Shown: piece after piece, positions 6,832-15,359 of the stretch
Position numbering within the stretch: position 1 is the first letter of the stretch
How the letters are laid out: every line of letters starts with the position of its first letter
Assembly (NCBI RefSeq): GCF_027213785.1
Contig: NZ_JAPWGO010000023.1
Span: 1 to 42,464, forward strand
Length of the DNA stretch: 42,464 nt
Source: Limimaricola sp. G21655-S1
GTDB lineage: Bacteria; Pseudomonadota; Alphaproteobacteria; Rhodobacterales; Rhodobacteraceae
Reading direction: 5' to 3'
The notes under the pieces: generated by a model
What the model saw: only the letters and a program-made list of their open reading frames with translations
Told to the model about the DNA's origin: nothing
Database searches by the model: none
Position numbers and translations under genes: made by a program

Positions 6832-9236
6832 ACGCTGCCCCGCTTCCCCGCGCCACCTACCGTCTGCAGCTGCGCGAGGGCGTCGATTTCGATACCGCGC
6901 GGCGGCTCGTGCCCTACCTGGCCGGGCTCGGCATCAGCCATCTCTATCTCTCGCCGATCTTCACCGCGGCCTCGGGATCGACCCATGGCTACGACGTGAC
7001 CAACCCGGCCGAGATCGACCCCTGCCTCGGAGGCCGCGCGGGCTTCGAGGCGCTGGCCGAGGCGGCCCGGGCGGCGGGGCTCGGGGTCATCCTCGACATC
7101 GTGCCCAACCACACCGCCTTCCACCTCGAGAACCCGTGGCTGCGCGACGTGCTGCGCCACGGGCAGGACAGCCGCTACGCGCGCCATTTCGACATCGACT
7201 GGGCTAAGGGGCGGCTGGTTCTGCCCTTCCTCGGCCAGCCCTTCGACGAGATGCTGGAAGCAGGCGCCTTCCGGCTCGAGGAAGGCGATGAGGGACCGCA
7301 GCTCGCCACCGAGCATTTCGCGGTGCCGATGTCGCAGGGCACGCTGCCCTCGGAGGAGATGCGCCGCGATCCAGAGGCGATCCGCGACGCCCATGCCGCC
7401 CAGCCGTGGCGGCTGACGCATTGGGAATACGAGCGCGACGGCGTCACGCATCGGCGCTTCTTCAACGTCACCGGGCTCATCGGCATGCGGGTCGAGGACG
7501 AGGCGGTGTTCGAGGAGATGCACGCGCTGCTGTTCGAACTGCTTGATAAGGACCTGGTGCAGGGCATCCGGCTCGATCACATCGACGGGCTCGCCGATCC
7601 GGCGGCCTATCTGCGCCGCCTGCGCGAGCGCGTCGGCGACACGCCGATCTGGATCGAGAAGATCCTCACCGGCGACGAGACCGTGCCGGCCTCATGGCCG
7701 ATCCAGGGCACCACCGGCTACGAGGCGGCAAGGGCGATCTCGCGCATCCTCACCGATGCCGAGGGGCTGGCGCGGCTCGACGAGAGCTGGCGCCGCGAAA
7801 CCGGGCGCGAGGGCAGCTTCCACGACGCGCTCAAGACCGCAAAGCACGAGGTGATCCGGCAGGAGCTGGCAGCCGAGCTGCACCAGTTGATTGACATGGC
7901 GCGCAGCGCCGTGGGGCCCGAGGATTCGCTGGAGACCGGCGATGAGGCGCTGCGCGAGGCGATCATCGCGCTGCTCGTGGCCTTTCCGCGCTACCGCACC
8001 TATTTCGCCGAAGGCGAAGCGCCCTCCGACGAAGAGCGCGCGCTGATGGACAGCGTCACGGCCGAGGCGGGCGAGGGTCTGCGCACGGACGCCACGGTCA
8101 AACGGATCGCGGGCTTCATCACCGATCCCGAAACCCCCGAGGAACGGGCCCTGCAGGTGCGTTTCCAGCAGGTGACCGGCGCGCTTCTGGCCAAGGCGCA
8201 TGAGGACACGGCGGGTTTCCGTTGGAACCGCTACATTGCCGCCAACGAGGTCGGCGCCGATCCCGACGAGTCGACCATCACGCCTGAAGAGCTTTCCGGT
8301 TGGCTGCAGCGCCGCGCGCCCACCGAGATGACGCTGACCTCGACCCACGACACCAAGCGTTCCGAGGATGCGCGGATGCGGCTCGTGGCGATCAGCCATC
8401 TGCCCGAGGCGTTTCTGGCGCTTTGGGAGCACAGCGAGGATGTCGATGGCGCACATGACATCGATCCGAACCTGCGCTGGTACATCCTGCAGACGCTGCT
8501 GGCGATGTGGGAGGCAGGACGCGGCGACATCGCCGAGAGATTGGGCCAGCATGTCGAGAAGGCGATGCGCGAGGCCAAGGAAGTCACGACCTGGACGCAT
8601 CAGAACCAGGAGGCCGAGGCTGATGCGCAGCGCTTTGCCAAGGCGCTGGCACAGAGTTGGGAGGGCGAGCTGCCCGCCGGGGCGGGCCAGCTGATGGCAC
8701 GCGGCGAGGTGCTGTCGCTGGCGCAGACCGGGCTCAAGCTGGTCATGCCGGGCATCCCCGACATCTATCAGGGCACCGAGCTGGGGGCGTTCCAGCTGAC
8801 CGACCCCGACAACCGCATGGCCGTGGATTTCCGCGCCGTCGCGGATCTCGCGATCCGGGGGGCGCCCGACTGCTTCGAGCGAGAGCTGTCGCTCGACGAG
8901 ATCCCCGGCGCTGCCGCCACCGACGGGCCGGATCCCGAGCCCGCCCCCGATCTCGACAGCTTCGCGGGCCGCAAGGCGCGGCTGATCTGCCACGGGCTGG
9001 CGTTGCGCCGCCGGATGCCGGGCTTCTTCGAGCAGTCCGAGACCCGGTTCGAAACCTCCGGCGATGGCCATCTGGTGCTGACCCGGCAGAGCGGCGAGGG
9101 ACGGCTGGAATTGCGCATCGACCGCCAAGGCCATGGCCTGCCTGAGGCGGCGCGCGAGGCCGAGCGGATCTGGCCGCGCCACGAGGCCGATCTCGACGCA
9201 CCGGTCTGCCTCGACTGGGTCGCGGCGGCGGGCTGA
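6828..9236 (+). CDS. treY: Malto-oligosyltrehalose synthase
   Basis: A GH13 enzyme of 802 residues that converts the reducing-end maltose of a maltodextrin into a trehalose unit by intramolecular transglycosylation, the step before TreZ. It has the expected N-terminal ATYRLQL, STHGYDVT (about 52-59) and the catalytic trio: D250 in RLDHIDGL, E277 in WIEKIL and D508 in TSTHDTKRSEDAR. The long insertion between barrel strands that is characteristic of TreY lies at about 300-490. It overlaps treZ by four bases, implying translational coupling. Length is normal for the family. A hairpin-forming repeat, but no T-tract, lies 19 bases after the stop. Confidence 0.95.
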   Translation: MNAAPLPRATYRLQLREGVDFDTARRLVPYLAGLGISHLYLSPIFTAASGSTHGYDVTNPAEIDPCLGGRAGFEALAEAARAAGLGVILDIVPNHTAFHLENPWLRDVLRHGQDSRYARHFDIDWAKGRLVLPFLGQPFDEMLEAGAFRLEEGDEGPQLATEHFAVPMSQGTLPSEEMRRDPEAIRDAHAAQPWRLTHWEYERDGVTHRRFFNVTGLIGMRVEDEAVFEEMHALLFELLDKDLVQGIRLDHIDGLADPAAYLRRLRERVGDTPIWIEKILTGDETVPASWPIQGTTGYEAARAISRILTDAEGLARLDESWRRETGREGSFHDALKTAKHEVIRQELAAELHQLIDMARSAVGPEDSLETGDEALREAIIALLVAFPRYRTYFAEGEAPSDEERALMDSVTAEAGEGLRTDATVKRIAGFITDPETPEERALQVRFQQVTGALLAKAHEDTAGFRWNRYIAANEVGADPDESTITPEELSGWLQRRAPTEMTLTSTHDTKRSEDARMRLVAISHLPEAFLALWEHSEDVDGAHDIDPNLRWYILQTLLAMWEAGRGDIAERLGQHVEKAMREAKEVTTWTHQNQEAEADAQRFAKALAQSWEGELPAGAGQLMARGEVLSLAQTGLKLVMPGIPDIYQGTELGAFQLTDPDNRMAVDFRAVADLAIRGAPDCFERELSLDEIPGAAATDGPDPEPAPDLDSFAGRKARLICHGLALRRRMPGFFEQSETRFETSGDGHLVLTRQSGEGRLELRIDRQGHGLPEAAREAERIWPRHEADLDAPVCLDWVAAAG

Positions 9237-9248
9237 TCCTCGGACCAA

Positions 9249-9273
9249 GGAACCGGGCTGCCGTTGCCGCGTT
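9249..9273 (+). promoter_or_regulatory. EcfG-type general-stress promoter for glgX
   Basis: Exact GGAAC (9249-9253), 16 bases, CGTT (9270-9273). It lies between treY and glgX, leaving a leader of about 135 bases. The -10 sits inside a hairpin-forming repeat with 8-base arms (GGCTGCCG 9256-9263 / CGGCAGCC 9278-9285), which may act as operator or as the treY terminator. Confidence 0.7.
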
Positions 9274-9413
9274 GCTGCGGCAGCCTCCAATCCGTGCGGG
9301 GGCCGTTTGCGCGTGCCCCGCATCTCCAAGTTCCACCCCCTCCGGCGCATGCCCTCGCGCCGGTCAGCCGCGCCGCTCGTTTTCGAGCGCCGCCACGGAG
9401 TTCAGACATCCCG

Positions 9414-11573
9414 ATGGCCAAGGACATCCAACCGAACCTGCCCAGCTTCGATCTCGCAGCCTCGCGCTCGGACGAGCTGGGCGCGAATTACGACGGCTAC
9501 GGCACCAATTTCGCGCTCTGGTCCGAGAATGCGACCCGGGTGCAGCTCTGCCTCTTCGACGACGAGGGCAAGGAGCAGATCGCCTGCCTCGACATGCCGC
9601 GCATGGAAGGCGGGATCTGGCATGGCTACCTGCCCGATATCGGACCGGGCCAGGTCTATGGCTACCGGGTGCACGGCCCGTGGGCGCCGGAAGAGGGGCA
9701 CCGCTTCAACCCCAACAAGCTGCTGCTTGACCCCTATGCCTGCGAGCTGATCGGCGAGATCAAGTGGGACCCGGCGCTGTTCGGCTACACCCAACCGGGC
9801 GACGACCTTCAGGGCCCGGACCCGCGCGATTCCGCGCCCTTCATGCCCAAGGGCGTGGTCGTCGACACCGATTTCGACTGGGAGGCCGACAGCGCGCTGC
9901 GCCGCCGCTGGCAGAACGGGCTGATCTACGAAACCCACGTCAAGGGCGCGACGATGCGCCACCCGGACGTGCCCGAGGAGGATCGCGGCACCTTCGCGGG
10001 TCTCGCCTCCGACGCCTTCATCGACCACCTGACCCGGATCGGCGCCAGCGCGGTCGAGCTGCTGCCGATCCACGCCTTCGCCAATGACGGTCATCTCGTC
10101 GACAAGGGGCTGTCGAACTACTGGGGCTACAATACCCTGTCCTTCTTCGCGCCGCACAAGCCCTACTTGAAATCGGGCTTCTACCGCGAGGTGAAGCAGG
10201 CGGTGAAGAAGTTCCACGCCGCCGGTCTCGAGGTGATCCTCGACGTGGTCTACAACCACACCTGCGAGGGCAACGAGATGGGGCCGACCCTGTCGTTCCG
10301 CGGCATCGACAACGCCTCGTACTACCTGCTGTCGCCCGAGAACCCGCGCCACAGCTTCGACACCACCGGCACCGGCAACACGCTCAACGTGGCGCATCCG
10401 ATGGTGCTGCGCATGGTGCTCGACAGCCTGCGCTACTGGGTGCAGGTGATGCATGTCGACGGCTTCCGCTTCGATCTCGCCTCGACGCTGGGCCGCGAGG
10501 CGCAGGGTTTCGAGCGCGAGGGCTCGTTCTTCGCGGCGATCCGGCAGGACCCGGTGCTTTCCAAGGTCAAGCTGATCGCAGAGCCGTGGGACATCGGCGA
10601 TGGCGGCTACCAGGTCGGTGGCTTTCCCTGGCCGTTCCGCGAATGGAACGACAAGGCCCGCGACGACATTCGCGCCTTCTGGCGCCGCGACAAAGGGTTG
10701 ATCCCGGCGATGGCGGAGCGGCTCTTGGGCTCCCCGGTGCAGTTCAACCACTCGCACCGGCCCGCCACCTCGTCGATCAACTTCATCGCCGCGCATGACG
10801 GCTTCACGCTGTGGGACACAGTGTCCTACAACGAGAAGCACAACGAGGCGAATGGCGAGGACGGCAAGGACGGCCATTCCAACAACCTCTCCGACAACAT
10901 GGGTGTCGAGGGCGCGACAGACGACGAGACCGTCAACGACAGCCGGGTGCGCCGGGTCAAGGCGATGCTGGCGACGCTGCTGATGAGCCAGGGCGTGCCG
11001 ATGATCCTTGCCGGCGACGATTTCGGCCAGACCCAGAACGGCAACAACAACGCCTATTGCCAGGACAACGAGACCACCTGGCTCGACTGGGAGAACCGGC
11101 GCGACGAGATCACCAGCGCCGTGGCTGAGTTGATGGCATTCCGAAAGGGGGAGGGCGGTCTGGCGCGGCTGCGCTTCGCCCGCGCGCCCGAGGATGCCCC
11201 CGATGGCGGCCCGACCGTCACCTGGCGCCACCCCGAGGGGCGCCGGATGGAGCCGGGCGATTGGGAAAACCCCGAGCTGAGCTGCTTCGGCATGCGGCTG
11301 GTGCCGCATAGCGAGGGGCGCGAGGTGATGGTGGTGCTGAACTCGGGCGACAATTGCGAGTTCAAGCTGCCCAAGGGCGGCTGGCGCCGCGCCATCGACA
11401 CCACGCTCGACCCGGTGAGCTGCGACACGCCCGAACAGGGTGTGGTCGGCGTCGGCTGGCAATCGGTGGTGGTCTGGGTGCCGGACCCCGAGGCGGAGAT
11501 CGAAGCCGAGGACGAGGTCGCCGAGGCTGATGCCGCCGGCGAGAGCGAGGCCGCCAGCGCCGAAAAGGGCTGA
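9414..11573 (+). CDS. glgX: Glycogen debranching enzyme (GlgX/TreX type)
   Basis: A GH13 isoamylase-type enzyme of 719 residues that hydrolyses alpha-1,6 branches of glycogen, supplying linear maltodextrin to TreY and TreZ. The N-terminal E-set (about 15-130, GTNFALWSENA) precedes the barrel. The nucleophile is D354 (FRFDLAS), the acid/base E390 (IAEPWD) and the third acid D462 (AAHDGF). The last 30 residues are a strongly acidic, low-complexity tail that is not part of the enzyme fold. The start at 9414 matches the family N terminus; the nearest site, GGAG, is rather far (13 bases). Its own stress promoter lies at 9249-9273, so it can be expressed apart from treZY. Confidence 0.93.
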   Translation: MAKDIQPNLPSFDLAASRSDELGANYDGYGTNFALWSENATRVQLCLFDDEGKEQIACLDMPRMEGGIWHGYLPDIGPGQVYGYRVHGPWAPEEGHRFNPNKLLLDPYACELIGEIKWDPALFGYTQPGDDLQGPDPRDSAPFMPKGVVVDTDFDWEADSALRRRWQNGLIYETHVKGATMRHPDVPEEDRGTFAGLASDAFIDHLTRIGASAVELLPIHAFANDGHLVDKGLSNYWGYNTLSFFAPHKPYLKSGFYREVKQAVKKFHAAGLEVILDVVYNHTCEGNEMGPTLSFRGIDNASYYLLSPENPRHSFDTTGTGNTLNVAHPMVLRMVLDSLRYWVQVMHVDGFRFDLASTLGREAQGFEREGSFFAAIRQDPVLSKVKLIAEPWDIGDGGYQVGGFPWPFREWNDKARDDIRAFWRRDKGLIPAMAERLLGSPVQFNHSHRPATSSINFIAAHDGFTLWDTVSYNEKHNEANGEDGKDGHSNNLSDNMGVEGATDDETVNDSRVRRVKAMLATLLMSQGVPMILAGDDFGQTQNGNNNAYCQDNETTWLDWENRRDEITSAVAELMAFRKGEGGLARLRFARAPEDAPDGGPTVTWRHPEGRRMEPGDWENPELSCFGMRLVPHSEGREVMVVLNSGDNCEFKLPKGGWRRAIDTTLDPVSCDTPEQGVVGVGWQSVVVWVPDPEAEIEAEDEVAEADAAGESEAASAEKG

Positions 11574-11599
11574 TCCCCAGACGAAACCCCGAAAAGGAA

Positions 11600-11633
11600 C
11601 GCCCCCGCGTCGCGAGAGGCGGGGGCGCTTTCT
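11600..11633. terminator. Terminator after glgX, probably bidirectional
   Basis: A 9-base stem, CGCCCCCGC (11600-11608) / GCGGGGGCG (11619-11627), is followed by CTTTCTT. On the minus strand the flank reads TTCCTTTT, so it can also end the convergent flavoprotein transcript. Confidence 0.8.
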
Positions 11634-11654
11634 TGATGAACCTGTGAGGGGGCT

Positions 11655-12959
11655 TCAGCCCATGGCTTCCTCGGAGGTCGATGGGTGCACGCCCAGCGCC
11701 CGGCGCATCGTTGCGCGGTCGGGGCGGTGCAGCAACATCAGCGCGGCCCAGCCGATCGCCTCGTGCGCGCCCTCGGCCACGAGCGAGACCGACGTGACCT
11801 CCGCCTCGGAGCCGCCCAGCCCCCAATAGTCCTGCGCGGCATCCGAGCGTAGCGCCGCCGATAACGGAGACAGCGTGTTCTCTTCGAAGATCTCCTCCTT
11901 CGAGGGTTGCCCGACCTCGCCCACTGGCGGCAGCACATAGGCGGATGTGGCGACGTGGCGCAGATCGACCGGCGGGCGGTAATCCCCGAAGAGCTGCAGC
12001 GCCAGCGTCTCGCCATCGCTCGAGGCGACCGGCGTCAGCGGCAACCGGTCGGCACAGTCGCCCACCGCATGCAGGCCGGGGAGCGAGGTCTCGAACCGCT
12101 CGTCGATCCGGATCACCCCCTTTTCGGTAAGCGAAACGCGCGCCCTCAAATCGCCCAGCGCCTCGAGGTTCGGCGCCCGCCCGGTGGCGGCCACGACCTT
12201 GTCGACCGACAGCACGGTATCGGCATCAAGCATGAGCTCCAGCCCGTCATCGCCGCGCCGCACCGCCTCGGGCGTGCAGGAGGTGACGATCCGGATCCCC
12301 TGCGCCTGCATGTTGGCCTGACCGACCAGAGCGGCATTCTCAGAGAACTCGGTCAGCACGCGCTCGGTATCCGTCACCAGCGTCACGCGCACCCCCATGG
12401 CGGCATGGATCGCCGCCATCTCGCAGCCGATATAGCCGCCGCCGATGATCGCCATGGCGCGCGGCAGCTCGGTCCAGTTCAGCACCTCGTCGCTGTCGCA
12501 GGCCAACTCGGCGCCGGGCATGTCGGGCTTGACCGGGTGGCCACCGGAGGCCAGCACGATGCGCGGCGCCCGCAGGCGCTGGCCCTGGATCGTGACTTCG
12601 CCCGGCGCGGTCAGCTCGGCCGTCTCTTCGATCAGCGTGACACCCGCCTCGTGCAGCTTGTCGCGGTAGCTCTGACGGATGCCTTCGAGCTTGGCGGCAC
12701 GCGCGGCGCAGAGCCGCGGCATGTCGACCTGCGGGGTCGGACCGAGAAGCCCGGCACGGGTCAGCCCGGTGCCCCGATGCAGGGCGTCGGCCACGGTCCA
12801 GAGCATCTTCTTCGGCACGCAGCCGCGATTGACGCAGGTGCCGCCCAACTTGTCGCGCTCGATCAGCGCGATCTTGCGCCCGAGCCCCGCCGCGTGGCGC
12901 GCAAAGGACAGCCCGGCGGAGCCGCCTCCGATGACGATCGCGTCGTAGTCCGTATCCAT
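11655..12959 (-). CDS. gor: Glutathione-reductase-like FAD/NAD(P) disulfide oxidoreductase
   Basis: A 434-residue class I pyridine nucleotide-disulfide oxidoreductase. It has the FAD-binding GGGSAG (11-16), the redox-active pair C42 and C47 in GGTCVNRGCVPKK, a second dinucleotide motif (GGGYIGCE), and near the C terminus HPSTSEE, whose histidine (H425) and glutamate form the base that activates the thiol in the partner subunit. These match glutathione reductase better than dihydrolipoamide dehydrogenase. It is slightly shorter than typical Gor (about 450), so a related thiol reductase is possible. It probably keeps glutathione reduced in the cytoplasm. It is divergent from the stress-type SDR, and the shared interval has EcfG-like motifs facing both ways. 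Confidence 0.8.
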   Translation of the reverse strand: MDTDYDAIVIGGGSAGLSFARHAAGLGRKIALIERDKLGGTCVNRGCVPKKMLWTVADALHRGTGLTRAGLLGPTPQVDMPRLCAARAAKLEGIRQSYRDKLHEAGVTLIEETAELTAPGEVTIQGQRLRAPRIVLASGGHPVKPDMPGAELACDSDEVLNWTELPRAMAIIGGGYIGCEMAAIHAAMGVRVTLVTDTERVLTEFSENAALVGQANMQAQGIRIVTSCTPEAVRRGDDGLELMLDADTVLSVDKVVAATGRAPNLEALGDLRARVSLTEKGVIRIDERFETSLPGLHAVGDCADRLPLTPVASSDGETLALQLFGDYRPPVDLRHVATSAYVLPPVGEVGQPSKEEIFEENTLSPLSAALRSDAAQDYWGLGGSEAEVTSVSLVAEGAHEAIGWAALMLLHRPDRATMRRALGVHPSTSEEAMG

Positions 12960-12987
12960 GGGCGCTCCTTCAGCAGGTCAGGTGGGC

Positions 12988-13013
12988 AACCGAAGGGCAG
13001 GGGCGCGGGTTCC
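12988..13013 (-). promoter_or_regulatory. EcfG-like promoter candidate for the gor-like gene (imperfect)
   Basis: On the minus strand GGAAC (13013-13009) is followed after 18 bases by GTT (12990-12988), i.e. GGAAC-N17-GGTT. It lies about 30 bases before the start codon. One -10 position and the spacer depart from the best consensus. Confidence 0.4.
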
Positions 13014-13069
13014 GGATCGGACGGGGCGGCGGATCGCCGCGCGGCAGTCCCGAGGACGCATCCCGCCCG

Positions 13070-13094
13070 GGAACCCCGTCTTCCCGCTGCCGTT
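13070..13094 (+). promoter_or_regulatory. EcfG-type general-stress promoter for the stress SDR
   Basis: Exact GGAAC (13070-13074), 16 bases, CGTT (13091-13094). It is 55 bases before the start codon of the SDR gene. Confidence 0.75.
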
Positions 13095-13149
13095 GTCGAG
13101 AGGAATACCCCACACCCCGAAAACGACACTCCGAACCGGGAGATCGATC

Positions 13150-14004
13150 ATGACCGAACCCAAGGACATGCCCGCGCAGAGCCAGGATCACATGCCGGGC
13201 AACGAGCACGAGATGCATCCCGCCCCCGACTACCGCCCGCGCCATCCCGGCGTCGGCAAGCTCAAGGGCAAGGTCGCCCTCGTGACCGGTGGCGACAGCG
13301 GTATCGGCCGCGCCGTCTCGGTGCTCTTCGCGCGCGAGGGCGCGAAGCTCGCCATCGCCTATCTCGAAGAGGACCGGGACGCCGAGGAAACCAGGCGGCT
13401 GGTCGAGGAAGAAGGCTCCGAGGCGCTGCTGATCCGTGGCGATCTGGGCCAGAAGGAGCATTGCGAAAGCGCCGTCGCCAAGACCATGGAGCGATACGGC
13501 CAACTTGACGTGCTGATCGTCAATGCCGCGCAGCAATGGCTCGATGACGGGCTCGAGGACATCTCGGGAGAGCGGCTGCGCCGCACCATCGACAGCAACA
13601 TCATGCACCCGATGTTCATCACCCAGGCCGCGCTGCCGCATCTGAAGGAGGGCGACGCGGTGGTCTACACCACTTCCGTCAACGCCTTCAAAGGCAATGC
13701 CGGTCTCGTCACCTATTCGACCACGCGCGGCGCGACGCTGGCCCTGTCGCGCTCGATGTCCTCGGCGCTGGCCGAGAAGGGCATCCGCGTGAACGCCGTG
13801 GCACCGGGGCCGATCTGGACCCCCTTCATCCCGGGCTCGATGCCGCCCGACAAGGTCGAGGGCTTCGGCAAGAACACGCCCCTGGGCCGGCCCGGGCAGC
13901 CTTGGGAGGTGGCGACTTCCTACCTGTTCCTCGCCTCGTCCGACGGCAACTACTTCACCGGCCAGACGCTGCACCCCAATGGCGGCAAGATCGTCGGGGC
14001 CTGA
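13150..14004 (+). CDS. Stress-type SDR oxidoreductase (YghA/YhdG-like) with altered active site
   Basis: A 284-residue short-chain dehydrogenase of the group with a long hydrophilic N-terminal tail (1-38, rich in M, H and P) seen in general-stress proteins such as YghA and Bacillus YhdG/YdaD. The NAD(P) motif is TGGDSGIG (about 53-60), with NAAQQ where the family has NAG. The active site has S176 and Y189, but the YxxxK lysine is arginine (YSTTR, R193). That lysine normally lowers the tyrosine pKa and holds the nicotinamide ribose. The start is the ATG at 13150, with CGGGAG ten bases upstream. An exact EcfG-type promoter precedes it, agreeing with the family's stress induction. Confidence 0.85.
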   Translation: MTEPKDMPAQSQDHMPGNEHEMHPAPDYRPRHPGVGKLKGKVALVTGGDSGIGRAVSVLFAREGAKLAIAYLEEDRDAEETRRLVEEEGSEALLIRGDLGQKEHCESAVAKTMERYGQLDVLIVNAAQQWLDDGLEDISGERLRRTIDSNIMHPMFITQAALPHLKEGDAVVYTTSVNAFKGNAGLVTYSTTRGATLALSRSMSSALAEKGIRVNAVAPGPIWTPFIPGSMPPDKVEGFGKNTPLGRPGQPWEVATSYLFLASSDGNYFTGQTLHPNGGKIVGA

Positions 14005-14023
14005 GGAGCGATGATCGACACGG

Positions 14024-14049
14024 ACAGGGGCGCCGACGGGTGCCCCTGT
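14024..14049. terminator. Hairpin between convergent genes
   Basis: ACAGGGGC (14024-14031) pairs with GCCCCTGT (14042-14049). It sits in the 45 bases between the convergent SDR and GNAT stop codons. There is no T-tract, so termination is inferred from position. Confidence 0.45.
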
Positions 14050-14550
14050 TCAGATCAGGTCGTAGCGCTTGCGGATCCTGTCCACTGGCGTGCCGTCCGA
14101 GAGCGGCACGGCCCGCAGCAGGTCCCAGTCGTCGAAGCCCATCGCCGAATAGTAGCGCAGACCAGCCGGGTTGTCGGCGCGGATCGTGGCATCCATTGCG
14201 ACGACCCCGGCAGCCTTCGCCGCCGCACGGGTCCTCTCGAACATTGCCCGTCCGATACCGCGACCGGTCAATCCCCGCTGCACGAAGCTGGCGATCACCG
14301 TCCAGCCCTCCGGGAGCGGGTCCTCGGGATCGCCCGCCCATATGAGCGACTGGAACCCCACCACATCCCCGTCGCGTTCGGCGACCACGCAGCTGACCAG
14401 TTCGTCGGGGGCGAGATAGTGCTGCCGCATCCGCGCCGCGTCGAAAGGCCGGCGATGCGCGGTGCTGCCACCCGCCGCGATCAGCGGGTTGAGGATGGCA
14501 CACATGGCGTCCGCATCATCGCGCCGCGCCGGGCGGATCGATGGCGCCAT
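14050..14550 (-). CDS. GNAT family N-acetyltransferase (phosphinothricin-acetyltransferase-like)
   Basis: A 166-residue acetyl-CoA-dependent N-acetyltransferase. It begins with IRPARRDDADAM, typical of the group annotated as phosphinothricin or methionine-derivative acetyltransferases, and has the acetyl-CoA pyrophosphate loop QRGLTGRGIG (about 91-100) followed by the alpha helix. The C-terminal NPAGLRYYSAMGF is the standard GNAT motif B. The physiological substrate is unknown. It is translationally coupled to mipZ: its ATG shares one base with the mipZ stop (TGATG), so it is in the same transcript, though no functional link is obvious. Confidence 0.85.
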   Translation of the reverse strand: MAPSIRPARRDDADAMCAILNPLIAAGGSTAHRRPFDAARMRQHYLAPDELVSCVVAERDGDVVGFQSLIWAGDPEDPLPEGWTVIASFVQRGLTGRGIGRAMFERTRAAAKAAGVVAMDATIRADNPAGLRYYSAMGFDDWDLLRAVPLSDGTPVDRIRKRYDLI

Positions 14551-15359
14551 CAGAACTCCACCTCGACACCGGGCAGCTCGAGCGCGCGCATCAGGTCGCG
14601 CAGTTCCTGGCGCGCCGCGACGTTGGAGATGTTGAGATTGCTCACCCCGACATCGCGCAGGTCCAGAAGCGTCAGACCGCGCGGGAACAGTTCACGGAAG
14701 ATCACCCGCTCGTTGAAGCCCGGGGCCGAGCGGAAGCCGATCCGCTCCGACAGCCGCGACAGCGCGCTTTCCATCTTCTGCTTGTTGACCATCTGCTGCG
14801 CGCCGAGCCGGTTGCGCAGCACCACCCAGTCGATCGGGTCGAGACCGGCCTGTGCACGCAGCTGCCGCGCGCTCCAGACCATTTCGGAATAGACCGAAGG
14901 CCCGAGGATCGTCTCCCCGTCATTGTCGATCTTGGCCAGCAGGTCGAAGTCGATGAAGCTGTCATTGAGCGGGGTGAGCAGCGTATCGGCCAGCGAATGC
15001 GCCACCTGGCTGAGACGGGTATGGCTGCCGGGGCAGTCGATCAGGATGAAATCGCTGTCGTCCTCGAGCTGCGCCACCGCCGCCGAGAGCCGGTGATCCG
15101 AGGCGTTCTCGCCCGGCTGCAAGGCCGAGGCGTCGATCTCGGGCAGTTCGACATGGGCGGGCGAGGGCAGCTCCAGCCCCGCGCGTTCGCAGTAGCGGCG
15201 GCGGTTCTCGATATAGCGCCCGAGAGATTTCTGCCGCAGATCGAGGTCGAGCGTGCCGATCTTGTGGCCCATCCGCGCGAGCGCGGTCGCGACATGCATC
15301 GCCACGGTGGATTTTCCGGCTCCGCCCTTCTCATTGCCGACGACGATGATATGCGCCAC
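14550..15359 (-). CDS. mipZ: Division-plane positioning ATPase MipZ
   Basis: A ParA-like ATPase of 269 residues. In Caulobacter and relatives MipZ binds the ParB-origin complex and non-specific DNA, forms a bipolar gradient, and blocks FtsZ assembly away from midcell. The N terminus AHIIVVGNEKGGAGKST has the deviant Walker A (K11 signature and K16), followed by LDLDLRQKS and IDCPGSHTRLS, both characteristic of MipZ rather than ParA. A GTG at 15359 is chosen as the start because family members begin exactly here and GGAGG lies eleven bases upstream; a TTG at 15383 is the alternative. It is the first gene of a pair with the GNAT enzyme. Confidence 0.92.
   Translation of the reverse strand: MAHIIVVGNEKGGAGKSTVAMHVATALARMGHKIGTLDLDLRQKSLGRYIENRRRYCERAGLELPSPAHVELPEIDASALQPGENASDHRLSAAVAQLEDDSDFILIDCPGSHTRLSQVAHSLADTLLTPLNDSFIDFDLLAKIDNDGETILGPSVYSEMVWSARQLRAQAGLDPIDWVVLRNRLGAQQMVNKQKMESALSRLSERIGFRSAPGFNERVIFRELFPRGLTLLDLRDVGVSNLNISNVAARQELRDLMRALELPGVEVEF

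Noticed and set aside
8133-8164. GGAAC followed by CGTT inside treY
   Set aside because: The spacer is 14 bases and the site is within a coding region.
3638-11462. Very long open frames antisense to or shifted from treZ, treY, glgX and neighbours (for example 4834-6825 and 9402-11462 on the minus strand)
   Set aside because: High-GC codon use leaves the opposite frames free of stops. Their sequences are low-complexity, lack domains and start sites, and lie over well-identified enzymes.
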